From JADGRB01 sp036267635 (GTDB taxonomy: Bacteria; Myxococcota_A; Polyangia; Fen-1088), in NCBI GenBank assembly GCA_036267635.1, contig DATAVR010000139.1:1-64000 (forward strand): a stretch of 64,000 nucleotides of DNA, in the 5' to 3' direction. The position numbers and the translations under genes are program-made. This document shows positions 25,171 through 33,544 of the stretch, piece after piece (position 1 is the first letter of the stretch; each line of letters opens with the position of its first letter). The notes under the pieces were generated by a model. That model ran no database searches. It was not told the DNA's origin and saw only the letters and a program-made list of their open reading frames with translations.

Positions 25171-25884
25171 ATGACCACCAAGATCTTCTTGGTCGAGGAT
25201 CACCCGCTGTTCAGAATGGGGATCCGCCAGAGCTTGGCCAGCTATGCCGAATTCACCGTTGTCGGCGAGGCCGGAAACGCGCGCGACGCCTTTGCGGCGA
25301 TCGACGCGCACCCTCCCGACATCGTCGTGATGGACGTTTCGCTGCCCGGCATGGACGGCGTCATCGCGACCCGCGAGATCCGCAGGCGCGCGCCGAGGAC
25401 GCGGGTCTTGCTGCTCTCGGTCCACGACCAGATCAGCGACGTGCTGGAGGCCCTGGATGCCGGCGCGGCGGGATACGCGCTGAAGACGGAGGGGACCGAG
25501 GCGTTGGTGGCGGCCCTGCGGACGATCATCCGCAACGATCGCTACGTCGCCCCCCCGCTGGCGGCGCTCCTCGGCAGCTACGAATCGAGGCGCAAACGCC
25601 CACTGGGCACCCTCTCGATTCTCTCCCTGCGGGAACGGGAGGTGTTTCGACTGGCCGCCGATTGTCTGCTGACCCGTGAGATCGCGCGCGAGCTCTGCAT
25701 CTCCCGAAAAACGGTCGACACCCACCTTTATCGCATTCATCGCAAGCTGGGCCTGCGCACCTCGGCGGAGCTGGTGAGGATGGCCTGCAACCTCGGCCTC
25801 GTGCGCCGCAGCGGTGCCCGCGAGATCTTTCCCGCCGACACCGGGGCCCAAGGGCTGACGAGTGAAGGGATGGAGGGTGGATAG
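25171..25884 (+). CDS. NarL/LuxR-type response regulator
   Basis: A 237-residue protein. The receiver domain has the acidic pair in FLVEDHPLF, phospho-Asp in VVMDVSLPGMDG and Lys in YALKTEG. The C-terminal LuxR helix-turn-helix has LSLREREVFRLAADCLLTREIARELCISRKTVDTHLYRIHRKLGL. It binds DNA and activates or represses transcription when phosphorylated. It is very similar throughout to the regulator at 28438-29127. The next gene, a minimal kinase, starts at the base after its stop codon, so the two are coupled. Confidence 0.93.
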   Translation: MTTKIFLVEDHPLFRMGIRQSLASYAEFTVVGEAGNARDAFAAIDAHPPDIVVMDVSLPGMDGVIATREIRRRAPRTRVLLLSVHDQISDVLEALDAGAAGYALKTEGTEALVAALRTIIRNDRYVAPPLAALLGSYESRRKRPLGTLSILSLREREVFRLAADCLLTREIARELCISRKTVDTHLYRIHRKLGLRTSAELVRMACNLGLVRRSGAREIFPADTGAQGLTSEGMEGG

Positions 25885-26799
25885 ATGCGGAACGGGACGG
25901 GGCGGAACCAGGACATCGTGAGACTGATACGGCACGAGCTGAACACACCGCTGGCGACGGCGCTGCTCTACATCGGAATCGCGGAGGGCTCCGCCGCGGA
26001 GCTGCCCGAGGGAATCGTCAAGTCGGCGTTGCGCGTGGCGCGCTCGGAAGTGCAGCGGCTCAAGACGCTGATCGACACCCTCACAGAGCTGGAGTGTGTC
26101 GGTTTGGCAACGTTGAGACCACGATCAATTGACCTGGTGGAAACAGTGCGCGCAACAGTTCAACGAACGATCGCTTTGCGGGACGCGGAGCGGGTTCGGA
26201 TTGTCGCGCCGGGAGAGCTGAAAGGGTGGTGGGATCGACCAAAGGTGGAACAGGTCATCGGCAATCTCCTCTCGAACGCGTTGAAATTCGGCCTGGACCG
26301 GCCGATTCGGGTCGAAGTGAAGCCGGCAGAAGACGGGGTCACCATCGCGGTTCGCGACCACGGGATCGGCATCTCTCCCGCCGAGCGCGAATGGGTCTTC
26401 GAACGCAACGCGCATGCGTCGCCTGAGCGGGGAGGCGGACTCGGACTTGGGCTTTGGCTCGTGCGGGAGCTCGCCGAAGCGCACGGCGGCTGGGTGACGC
26501 TCGAGAGCCGCAAGGGACGCGGGACCACCTTCACCGTGTTTCTGCGCGATCAACGGCCCCTGATGGGGTCGGCGACGATGGCGGTCGCCAGCGCCCGATT
26601 GCCGGCCAGCGCCGGATCAGCGGGGAGCTCCTGGCACGACAAGGCGGTCAGATCGCACAGGAAGGTCCCGTTGCTGCCCCGCAACGTCACCGACGATCCG
26701 GAGCCCAACTCGGCGACGATGTCTCCGTTGCTCACCGGAACCCTGAGGTCGAGCCGGCCGTCGAAGATACGGAAGTCGATTGAAGAATTCAGCATCTGA
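25885..26799 (+). CDS. Minimal soluble histidine kinase without sensor domain
   Basis: A 304-residue frame that starts directly after the preceding regulator's stop. HisKA begins at once: His17 in IRHELNTPLATALL. The HATPase domain has NLLSNALKFG, RDHGIGI and GLGLGLWLVRELAEAHGG and ends at about residue 222 (TTFTVFLRDQ). There is no N-terminal sensor or membrane segment, so input must come from a partner protein. Residues 223-304 are unlike any kinase tail and lie entirely antisense to the 3' end of the lipoprotein gene at 26550. They are probably translated but incidental. Confidence 0.85.
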   Translation: MRNGTGRNQDIVRLIRHELNTPLATALLYIGIAEGSAAELPEGIVKSALRVARSEVQRLKTLIDTLTELECVGLATLRPRSIDLVETVRATVQRTIALRDAERVRIVAPGELKGWWDRPKVEQVIGNLLSNALKFGLDRPIRVEVKPAEDGVTIAVRDHGIGISPAEREWVFERNAHASPERGGGLGLGLWLVRELAEAHGGWVTLESRKGRGTTFTVFLRDQRPLMGSATMAVASARLPASAGSAGSSWHDKAVRSHRKVPLLPRNVTDDPEPNSATMSPLLTGTLRSSRPSKIRKSIEEFSI

Positions 26800-27422
26800 T
26801 TGGCGATCGCGATCTTCCCGCTGAAGGTGAACAGGAATCGCGCGTTCGAGACGCTGGTCGGCAGCGGTCCCAGCAACAACAGGATCAAGGCACCGTCGAG
26901 CGTTCCGTTTCCGCTCAGTGCCCCGTTGAGCGAGGTCAGGTCGATCTTGCAGGCGATCGCGGTCCCCCAGACCTCGGCGTCCAGGCGACCGTTCTCCACG
27001 ATGGCTGTGGCGTCGATCGTGCCGTTGGCGGCTGCATTCGGGGGCCCGGGGGGCGAGTCCCAGCCGGCGCAAATGCGCTGCAGGTCGACGACGGCGCTGA
27101 GGGTGAAGTGGTGGAACTCGACCGACGCGTCGGGATTCGTGGGGAGCCCGCTCCCTTGGATGCGCTCATCGAAGCTGGTCAGCAGACCGGCGGCAAAATC
27201 GGGGAGCCAGTCCAAGAAGAGGCTCGGGACGACCACGTTGACGGCGCCCAGAGTTTCCCCGACGTTGCTGATGTCGACGCTGCCGATCGGGTTGTCATAG
27301 CTCGCCGCGATGGCCTCGGTCTCTACCTGCATCGGCGGCACCGGGGTGTCGAGCTTCGCGATGCAGCCCGACAGCGCGCAGGCGGACAGGGCGGCGATTG
27401 CCGTGGCCGGCGAAGACTTCAC
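26550..27422 (-). CDS. Secreted lipoprotein of unknown function
   Basis: A 290-residue protein from GTG 27422, in a GTGA overlap with the upstream gene's stop. The signal peptide ends in the lipobox LSGC. The mature part is beta-rich with repeating hydrophobic strands (SVEFHHFTLSAVVDLQRICAGW, GRLDAEVWGTAIACKIDLTSLNG, NSSIDFRIFDGRLDLRVPV) and five to six Cys. That pattern suggests a lipid-binding or barrel-like outer-membrane-associated fold, but no family is recognised. It is the second gene of a two-gene operon with the protein at 27419. Its last 250 bases overlap the convergent kinase gene. Confidence 0.75.
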   Translation of the reverse strand: MKSSPATAIAALSACALSGCIAKLDTPVPPMQVETEAIAASYDNPIGSVDISNVGETLGAVNVVVPSLFLDWLPDFAAGLLTSFDERIQGSGLPTNPDASVEFHHFTLSAVVDLQRICAGWDSPPGPPNAAANGTIDATAIVENGRLDAEVWGTAIACKIDLTSLNGALSGNGTLDGALILLLLGPLPTSVSNARFLFTFSGKIAIANQMLNSSIDFRIFDGRLDLRVPVSNGDIVAELGSGSSVTLRGSNGTFLCDLTALSCQELPADPALAGNRALATAIVADPIRGR

Positions 27423-28243
27423 AGCACCACCGAAAGCGAGGCGTCGGGGACGAAGGTGCGTTTCGGGTAAGCGAGATCGATCCCCGGAAGGAAGTAGTAC
27501 CCGTACCCCGCCCCCAGAATCAGGTGAACGTGCTTCCAGAGCAGCGCGATGCCGCCGATGGCCTCCCACGGGTGCGAGACGGAGGCGACCGCCCGCCCGT
27601 TGACGTCGACCGTGGTGAAGGGGTCGACGTTCCCCGAGCCGTCGAACGCCAGATCGGCGGTGTAGACCTGGTATCGGCCTGTCGCGGTGAGGGAGAAGGT
27701 CCGCGTTAGTCGAAATTCGAGCATCCCGCCCAGCTGGACGGTCTGGCTGGCGACCGCCCCGCCGAAATTGGCCTGATTCAAGTCTCCGGCCCCGAAGGCG
27801 CGCGCATAGACGTAGGCCCCTTCCGTGTGGAGCCAAACCCGATCTTGTAGGCGAAACGAGGCGAAGAGCGACAAAGGAGCCGCGATGAGAGAGCCGGAGA
27901 CCGCCTCGCTGGTCTTGAGATCGGCGTAGTAGCCGGCGACGCGCACCGAGACCGTCACCGGCGGCCTCTCGAAGATGATCTGCTTGATGTGCAGGTTGGG
28001 GACCAGGACGTCGACCGCCGCCCGGGCCGCCCAGAAGGGGGGATCGCTGCCGATGTCGAGACGGTCGGAGAGGCCGTAATCGAAGGCCAGAAGGCCCAAT
28101 TTGAGCGTGCGGGCGCCGACCAGATAGGCGGTCCGTTCGTCCAGCTGGGGGAGGCCATCGGCCGTCTCGGAAGCCCTCGCCACCGCTCCGGCGGCGATGA
28201 ACATGACGATCAGCGCCGTCCATCTGACTGTTGCGCGGCCCAT
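27419..28243 (-). CDS. Outer-membrane beta-barrel protein of unknown function
   Basis: A 274-residue protein with an N-terminal signal peptide (MGRATVRWTALIVMFIAAGAVARA). The rest alternates aromatic and polar residues in short strands (GARTLKLGLLAFDYGLSDRLDIG, VTVSVRVAGYYADLK, HVHLILGAGYGYYFLPG) and ends in LSVVL. This reads as a barrel of 10-12 strands, similar to generic outer-membrane channel or transporter-accessory proteins. ATG 28243 is chosen over the GTG at 28276 because it begins the signal peptide. It is cotranscribed with the lipoprotein downstream and divergent from the regulator at 28438. Confidence 0.7.
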   Translation of the reverse strand: MGRATVRWTALIVMFIAAGAVARASETADGLPQLDERTAYLVGARTLKLGLLAFDYGLSDRLDIGSDPPFWAARAAVDVLVPNLHIKQIIFERPPVTVSVRVAGYYADLKTSEAVSGSLIAAPLSLFASFRLQDRVWLHTEGAYVYARAFGAGDLNQANFGGAVASQTVQLGGMLEFRLTRTFSLTATGRYQVYTADLAFDGSGNVDPFTTVDVNGRAVASVSHPWEAIGGIALLWKHVHLILGAGYGYYFLPGIDLAYPKRTFVPDASLSVVL

Positions 28244-28437
28244 CGACGCCTCGGGAATCCCAAGCCCTTCGGACACACCATGCGGTTGCCCGAAGGGCAG
28301 CGGATGTCGGTCGGCTGCTCAATCGGCGCGGACATGTAAGGAATTGCCTGATCTTCCGGTTGCCCCGGGCTAATCACCCCGTTAGTTGGCTATAAAGTGG
28401 GACCCCAAATTGACGTTCGACCCTGGAGCCACCTGAC

Positions 28438-29127
28438 ATGAAAATTGTTTTGGTCGATGATCACACGTTGTTTCGCGTTGGCGTACGCCACGTCCTCGCC
28501 TCGCCGCCCGGCTTCGAGGTGATAGGAGAGGCGAGCACCGCGCGCAGCGCGTTCCGAGTCATCGACGCCATGGTCCCCGACCTGGTCCTGATGGACATCG
28601 CGCTGCCCGGGATGGACGGCGTGCTGGCGACGCGCGAGATCGGCCGCCGGGCTCCGCGGGCGCGGGTGCTCATCGTGAGCGCGCACGATCAGGTCAACGA
28701 CGTCCTCGACGCCCTCGATGCCGGCGCGGCCGGGTATGCGCTCAAGAGCGACGGTCCGGAGACGCTGGTCGAGGCGATTCAAGCCGTCAGCAAGGGACAG
28801 CGATACGTGGCGCCGACGCTGGCGCCACGGCTGGCGGCGTTTGAAGCCCGTCGGCGCAACGCCAACGACGTTCTAGGAATCCTGTCCCCGCGCGAACGAG
28901 AGGTCTTTCGATTGGCCTCCGAGTGCGTGATCGCCCGCGACATGGCGCGCGAGCTGTGCATCGCGCGGAAGACCGTCGACAGCCACCTCAACCGGATCAA
29001 TCGCAAGCTGGGGCTGCGGAACATGGCCGAGCTCGTGCGGCTGGCGGCCAACCTGGGGATGCTCCACTCTGCCCGAACACCGGGCCCCGGAGCGCTCCTC
29101 GCCGGCGACAAAGAGGCGGACGCTTAG
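28438..29127 (+). CDS. NarL/LuxR-type response regulator, paralogue of 25171-25884
   Basis: A 229-residue protein with a receiver (VDDHTLF, phospho-Asp in LMDIALPGMDG, Lys in YALKSDG) and a LuxR-type DNA-binding domain (LSPREREVFRLASECVIARDMARELCIARKTVDSHLNRINRKLGL). It matches the 25171 regulator nearly position by position, including LDALDAGAAGYALK, so the pair arose by duplication. No kinase lies immediately beside it; the barrel/lipoprotein operon is divergent upstream and may be its target. Its stop is five bases from the convergent porin gene's stop. Confidence 0.92.
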   Translation: MKIVLVDDHTLFRVGVRHVLASPPGFEVIGEASTARSAFRVIDAMVPDLVLMDIALPGMDGVLATREIGRRAPRARVLIVSAHDQVNDVLDALDAGAAGYALKSDGPETLVEAIQAVSKGQRYVAPTLAPRLAAFEARRRNANDVLGILSPREREVFRLASECVIARDMARELCIARKTVDSHLNRINRKLGLRNMAELVRLAANLGMLHSARTPGPGALLAGDKEADA

Positions 29128-29132
29128 CTGCC

Positions 29133-30347
29133 TCAGTACGCCAAATTGAGCTGCAGGGTCAGAACCTGCGATCGCCCGGGCTCGATGGGGAGCACCACCG
29201 GTCCGAGCGCCGCGACTCCGGGGCTCTGCTGGTCGGCGAGGCCGTAGCGAAGCTTGAGCACCAAGATCGGCGCGTGGATGTAATACGCGACCTGCGCCTC
29301 GCCGATCAACGTGCGAACGTTCGTCAGGCTGGTGCTGGGATCGATCCAGTTGCCGCGCACGGCGACGTCGACCCAGCGAGGGACCACCAACACGCCAACC
29401 TGTCCCCAGACGCCGGCGGCGTCGTATCGGGCGGAGCCGTCGCTCGGCTCGATGCGCTGAAAGTAGCCTTCCCCGAAGACCACGAACCGGCTCCCTTGCA
29501 GGAAGAGATCGGCGCCGGTCGTCCCCTTTTTCGTGGGGTTCATGTTCGGCACGAAGGTGAACTGGAAGCTGTTGGCGTCGAAGTTCTCGGTGCCCGAGGT
29601 GATCTTCCCGTAATAGCCCTGGACGGTGAACGAGAACCGAAACGGGGCCGGTGATTGGGAGATGTACGGATATTCCGTGCCGCCGACCGGTCCGAGCGGG
29701 CTCACGGTGAGGCGTGCCAAGACGACGTAGTTTCCGGAGACCGCCGTGAACTGACGCAGCGGCGTGCCGCTGTAGATGCCGAGGTAGCCTTCGACCTTCT
29801 CGGCGTCGGTCAACGAGATCACCGTCGCCCCTTTGTCGTGCCCGCTCCAGAAATACTCGGCGGTGACGGCCCAATCGGGGAACAGGATCTCCTGCGGGTG
29901 GAACGCCTTGTGGCGTGAAAACGGCGTCGACTGCAGGCCGGCGCGCAGGCCGAACGCGCGAATCGGCCGCAGCTCGACGTACGCGCTCAGCAAAAAGGGG
30001 GGATTTCCCACCAGGTCCAACGTCGTATTGAACCTGATCCAGGGCTTGAAAACGTACCCCTCCATGAACGGACGCAGCACGAAGAACTCGTTCCGATCCT
30101 GAAAGCTGCCCTTGCTGTAGTCGGGCTCGATCTTGTAGCCGCCCACGAACCCGATCCGCAGCTTGTAGTTCCCGTCGGGCGAGCCCAAAAAGAATCCCTG
30201 GTCGGGCGCGTATCCGCTCGTCAGCTGCGCCGGGTCGGCGCATAGCAAGAAGAGGGCGATGGGGAGGAGCGACACCCGGGACCTCGATTCGGTGGACGGC
30301 TCAGTCTTGGTCCGTCGGGAGCGTTGAAAAGTGAGGCGGCGGCGCAT
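29133..30347 (-). CDS. Porin-like outer-membrane protein
   Basis: A 404-residue protein, or 380 residues if GTG 30275 (preceded by CGAGG) is used. The signal core VSLLPIALFLLCADPA is followed by GFFLGSPDGNYKLRIGFVGGYKIEPDY and DRNEFFVLRPFMEGYVFKPWIRF, a pattern seen in phosphate-selective (OprP/O) type porins. About 16 alternating strands follow, ending LTLQLNLAY with a terminal aromatic. It probably forms a passive outer-membrane channel; the substrate is unknown. It is convergent with the regulator upstream and divergent from the aquaporin. Confidence 0.75.
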   Translation of the reverse strand: MRRRLTFQRSRRTKTEPSTESRSRVSLLPIALFLLCADPAQLTSGYAPDQGFFLGSPDGNYKLRIGFVGGYKIEPDYSKGSFQDRNEFFVLRPFMEGYVFKPWIRFNTTLDLVGNPPFLLSAYVELRPIRAFGLRAGLQSTPFSRHKAFHPQEILFPDWAVTAEYFWSGHDKGATVISLTDAEKVEGYLGIYSGTPLRQFTAVSGNYVVLARLTVSPLGPVGGTEYPYISQSPAPFRFSFTVQGYYGKITSGTENFDANSFQFTFVPNMNPTKKGTTGADLFLQGSRFVVFGEGYFQRIEPSDGSARYDAAGVWGQVGVLVVPRWVDVAVRGNWIDPSTSLTNVRTLIGEAQVAYYIHAPILVLKLRYGLADQQSPGVAALGPVVLPIEPGRSQVLTLQLNLAY

Positions 30348-30396
30348 TCGCCCGGCCCCACCTTCGTGGGCGCGTTCGGCGGCCTACCTTGAGCGC

Positions 30397-31185
30397 ATGT
30401 CACTTCTGCGGCGTTCGACGGCCGAGTTCGTGGGGACGTTCTGGTTGGTGTTTGGCGGATGCGGGAGCGCCGTGCTCGCCGCCGGGTTTCCCGGCCTGGG
30501 GATCGGATTCGCGGGGGTGGCGCTGGCGTTCGGGCTGACGGTCCTGACGATGGTCGCCGCCCTGGGGCCGGTCTCGGGCGGACACTTCAACCCGGCGGTG
30601 TCGGTCGGCTTGTGGGCGGGCGGGCGGTTCACCGGACGCGATGTGCCGGCCTACGTCGTCGCGCAGGTGGCGGGCGGCGTCGTCGCCGGCGCGGTCCTCT
30701 ATCTCATCGCCGCCAGCGCGCCGGGCTTCAACCTCGCGGGGGGATTCGCCGCCAACGGCTACGGCGCGCACTCGCCCGGGCACTACGCGCTGCCGGCGGC
30801 GGCGCTGTGCGAGACGCTGCTGACCGCCGGGTTCGTGCTGGTGATTATGGGCGCCACCGATCCGGCGCGGTCGATCGCCGGTTTCGCGCCGATCGTCATC
30901 GGGCTCGCGCTGACGCTGATCCACCTCATCAGCATTCCGGTGACCAACACCTCGGTGAATCCGGCGCGCAGCACGGGGGTGGCGATCTACGCAGGGGCGT
31001 GGGCGGTGCGCCAGCTCTGGCTGTTTTGGTTCGCGCCGCTGCTCGGCGGTGCGCTCGGGGGGCTCGGCTACCGCGCGCTGGTCGAAACGCGGAGCGCGCC
31101 GCTTCAGAACCTGCGCTCGAAACCGAAGGCGATGGTCGGCCCGAAGGACATCGCCGAGGGGCCGCACGGGATATCGGCGTCGTAG
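30397..31185 (+). CDS. Aquaporin Z-like major intrinsic protein
   Basis: A 262-residue channel with six helices. Both NPA loops are present: GGHFNPAVSVGLWAGGRF and TNTSVNPARSTG. RRSTAEFVGTFWLVFGGCGSAVLAAGFPGLGIGFAGVALAFGLTV is the usual AqpZ N-terminus, and GHYALPAAALCETLLT and IHLISIPVTNTSVNPARS are strongly AqpZ-like. It conducts water across the inner membrane. ATG 30397 fits the family start. The C-terminal 25 or so residues lie antisense to the 3' end of the barrel gene at 31104 and are probably not functional. Confidence 0.92.
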   Translation: MSLLRRSTAEFVGTFWLVFGGCGSAVLAAGFPGLGIGFAGVALAFGLTVLTMVAALGPVSGGHFNPAVSVGLWAGGRFTGRDVPAYVVAQVAGGVVAGAVLYLIAASAPGFNLAGGFAANGYGAHSPGHYALPAAALCETLLTAGFVLVIMGATDPARSIAGFAPIVIGLALTLIHLISIPVTNTSVNPARSTGVAIYAGAWAVRQLWLFWFAPLLGGALGGLGYRALVETRSAPLQNLRSKPKAMVGPKDIAEGPHGISAS

Positions 31186-31946
31186 TTGCAGCCCGACCGA
31201 TCGCTGACCCAGGCGGCGCCCAACCCCGCGTTGACGAACCAGGTGCCCGGGCCGCCGTCGCCGCGCAGGCGCTGGCGCAGCCCGACGGTGGTGAAAATCC
31301 AATCCTGGAGGTTCAACCCGCCGTCGATCTGCAGCGCCAACCGCTCCGTGAGCGGCACCCGCAGGGTTCCGATCACGTTGGAGAACCCGATCGTCCGCTG
31401 TCCGGTGTATTGGTTGGCGGCGACCGAGTAGGCGTACTCGATCGACAAGCTGAGTCCGTCGCGGCGGCCGAGCCGCAAGGTCGGCGCGATCGACAGCCCG
31501 TTGCGCCCGAAGCGCTGCAGCTGGCCGCCGACGCCGAGCCCGACCGCCAGGTAACGGGTGGAGAAGGCCGCGGTGAGGCGGGCCTCGGCCAGCGCGCCCG
31601 GCCCCTCACCGCTCGCCGCCAGCGCCACCGGTGAGAGCTCGACGCCGAGCGTGAGCGGAAAGCGAAAGTCGTGCTCGAACCGCGCCTGGCCGAGGCTCCC
31701 CCAGCTGTTCCCGGTGAGCCCGAGGAACGGCTGCAGGGTCAGCTCGAACCGGTTCAGCGCCGGTCGATCGGGCTCGGGCTCGGGCGCCGGCGCCGGCTCG
31801 CGCGCGATCGTCGGTGCTCCCTCGAGATCGGCAGCGGTCGCCGAGATCGGCGCCAGCACCGCCGCCAGCGCGAGCGCGAAGGCGCCGGTCAATCTGATCT
31901 TGCTGATCTTGCCGATCTTCCCGATCTTCCCGATCTTCCCGATCAT
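31104..31946 (-). CDS. Outer-membrane beta-barrel protein with a Gly-Lys-Ile repeat at its N-terminus
   Basis: A 280-residue protein. It begins MIGKIGKIGKIGKISKI, encoded by a 9-bp tandem repeat, then a signal-peptide core (LTGAFALALAAVLAPISATAAD). The mature part has a short Pro/Glu linker and strands typical of a barrel (RFELTLQPFLGLTGNSWG, YLAVGLGVGGQLQRFGRNG, SLSIEYAYSVAANQ) ending in IAFGFERRF, with terminal Phe. ATG 31946 overlaps the stop of the phosphoesterase gene (ATGA). The last 82 bases overlap the aquaporin gene in convergent orientation. Function unknown. Confidence 0.72.
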   Translation of the reverse strand: MIGKIGKIGKIGKISKIRLTGAFALALAAVLAPISATAADLEGAPTIAREPAPAPEPEPDRPALNRFELTLQPFLGLTGNSWGSLGQARFEHDFRFPLTLGVELSPVALAASGEGPGALAEARLTAAFSTRYLAVGLGVGGQLQRFGRNGLSIAPTLRLGRRDGLSLSIEYAYSVAANQYTGQRTIGFSNVIGTLRVPLTERLALQIDGGLNLQDWIFTTVGLRQRLRGDGGPGTWFVNAGLGAAWVSDRSGCNYDADIPCGPSAMSFGPTIAFGFERRF

Positions 31947-31956
31947 CCCGAGCTTC
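31894..31956. repeat. Seven tandem 9-bp units at a gene junction
   Basis: Units of the type CCGATCTTC (two CTGATCTTG, three CCGATCTTC, then CCGATCATC and CCGAGCTTC) run without a gap. They cover the last codons of the phosphoesterase gene, the ATGA overlap, and the first codons of the barrel gene, where they encode Gly-Lys-Ile. Confidence 0.9.
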
Positions 31957-33394
31957 CGATCACCCGAACCGCTTCCAGCGCCTGCGCGTGGCGCAGCCAG
32001 CCCCGCAACCGCTCGCCCGGCGTGCGGGGATCGACGTGGTGGGCCGGCACGCCGCCTGCCCGCGCCAGGGCCTCCAGCTCGGGTTGGCTGGTCGGCCGAA
32101 ACGGCGCGCTCCGAATCACCGAGGCGGGGATCTCGATGGTCGGCGGCAGGAACGCGGCCGGCGCCATCGCCGAAGAGCGATCGGGATCGAGGCAGGCCGA
32201 CAGATCGGCAGCAGCGTCCATGCGCGGCCCCAGGCTGGCGATCCCGAACCGCGTCGCCAGCGTCGCCAGGATGGAGACGTGATCGTACGGCGTCGAGACG
32301 ACGGCGCCGGCGCGCACCTGCGGCCCCACCACCACCGCCGGGACCCGAAAGCCAATCTGGCGGAAGTCGGGGTTGGGATCGGGGACGGTCGGCGGCGGCA
32401 CGTGATCGTAATAGCCGCCGTGCTCGTCGAACACGATCACCAGCAGCGCGCGTGGCCAGTGGACGCTGGCCGCCAGCGCGCGGTGGATGCTGCTCAAAAA
32501 CGCCTCGGCCAGGCCGAAGTCGTAAGGAGGATGGCCGTCGTTGACGCCGAAGTCGGGGTCGATGATCGAGAAGCTGGGCAACGCGCCCCGCGCGGCATCG
32601 GTGAAGAAGTGATCGATGGTCTGCGGCGCGACGGCGTCGTTGCCGGAGAAGCTGTTGGCGGGGAAGGTGACGCTGTACCAGGGGACGCTCCCCGCGTAGT
32701 AGTAGCTGGCCGGGACGCACTGCTCGGCCAGCCGCTGCCAGACCGTCGTCGGCGGATTGAGCCCCATCGGCAGGTTGGTCTTGTGCCCGGCGGCGGTGGC
32801 GGCGTGAAGGTAGTAGCGGTTGGGCCAGGTCGGGCCCATCACCGAGGAGAACCAGCGATCGCAAACGACGTACTGGTCGCACAGGCTGTAGAGAAACGGC
32901 GCGGTGGCGCGCTGGTGATAGCTCATCACCTCGGCCTGATTCGCACCGGGGTTGACGATCACGAAGCCGTCGTTGCGGCCGCCGTTGAAGGCGCGATGGG
33001 ACGAATCCCAGTCGTGCTTCGGATCGAGCTTGGAGATCTCGGCAGGCGCGAGGTTGGCGGTCACCGGGAGGCCGCTGCTGTCGAGGTTGCACTCGGTCCC
33101 GGTCAGGCCGTCGACCAATCTCGCGCCGGGATAACCAGCGTCTGTCTCGAGGCTGCCGAACAGATGATCGAAGGAGCGGTTCTCCATCATCACGACCACG
33201 ATGGTGTCGATCCCCGAGAGGAGCGTCTGCGCCGCCGCCGTCGCGCTCCCGTCGGGGCCAGGGATGGGGGGGACTGGCCCCGCGGAACAGCGATCGGCGC
33301 CCGAGCCGCAGGCGTCGAGGCCCACGGCGAGCGCCCCCAAGCCGAGTCCGACCTTGAGGGCCGCGCGGCGGGTGAGCTGGCTTCCTTCCGACAT
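31943..33394 (-). CDS. Tat-exported phosphoesterase (phospholipase C / acid phosphatase family)
   Basis: A 483-residue enzyme. The Tat signal LTRRAALKVGLG is followed by LDACGSG, which could also be a lipobox. The phosphoesterase domain has IVVVMMENRSFDHLFG (metal-binding Glu-Asn), HDWDSSHRAFNGGRNDGF, SFSIIDPDFGVNDGHPP and LLVIVFDEHGGYYDHVPPP (metal-binding Asp-Glu-His). Family members cleave phosphate esters or phospholipids outside the cytoplasm. ATG 33394 gives a normal Tat n-region; ATG 33487 would add a peptide with Arg-Ile-Gly repeats. It is coupled to the barrel gene and is a distant relative of the 48458 protein. Confidence 0.9.
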   Translation of the reverse strand: MSEGSQLTRRAALKVGLGLGALAVGLDACGSGADRCSAGPVPPIPGPDGSATAAAQTLLSGIDTIVVVMMENRSFDHLFGSLETDAGYPGARLVDGLTGTECNLDSSGLPVTANLAPAEISKLDPKHDWDSSHRAFNGGRNDGFVIVNPGANQAEVMSYHQRATAPFLYSLCDQYVVCDRWFSSVMGPTWPNRYYLHAATAAGHKTNLPMGLNPPTTVWQRLAEQCVPASYYYAGSVPWYSVTFPANSFSGNDAVAPQTIDHFFTDAARGALPSFSIIDPDFGVNDGHPPYDFGLAEAFLSSIHRALAASVHWPRALLVIVFDEHGGYYDHVPPPTVPDPNPDFRQIGFRVPAVVVGPQVRAGAVVSTPYDHVSILATLATRFGIASLGPRMDAAADLSACLDPDRSSAMAPAAFLPPTIEIPASVIRSAPFRPTSQPELEALARAGGVPAHHVDPRTPGERLRGWLRHAQALEAVRVIGSSG

Positions 33395-33425
33395 CCGTCT
33401 TTCACCGCTCGAGCTCGACCTCTTG

Positions 33426-33467
33426 CCAATTCGGCCAATCCGGCCAATTCGGCAATTCGGCAATCGG
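33426..33467. repeat. Degenerate 9-bp tandem repeat upstream of the phosphoesterase gene
   Basis: Three full units, CCAATTCGG, CCAATCCGG and CCAATTCGG, are followed by shortened CAATTCGG and CAATCGG. In the phosphoesterase frame on the minus strand they would encode Arg-Ile-Gly repeats. The array lies just upstream of the likely start at 33394. Confidence 0.8.
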
Positions 33468-33544
33468 ATCGACGGGCGGCGTCCCATTGTTCGAGACGCC
33501 CGACGGCGTCGCAAGCTCGTCCGCCGCTGTTTCCTCGCCGATCG

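Noticed and set aside
24915..25181. Small minus-strand frame of 88 codons in the intergenic region before the first NarL regulator
   Set aside because: Mixed composition, no signal or motif, starts inside the regulator gene, and no ribosome binding site. It is probably chance.
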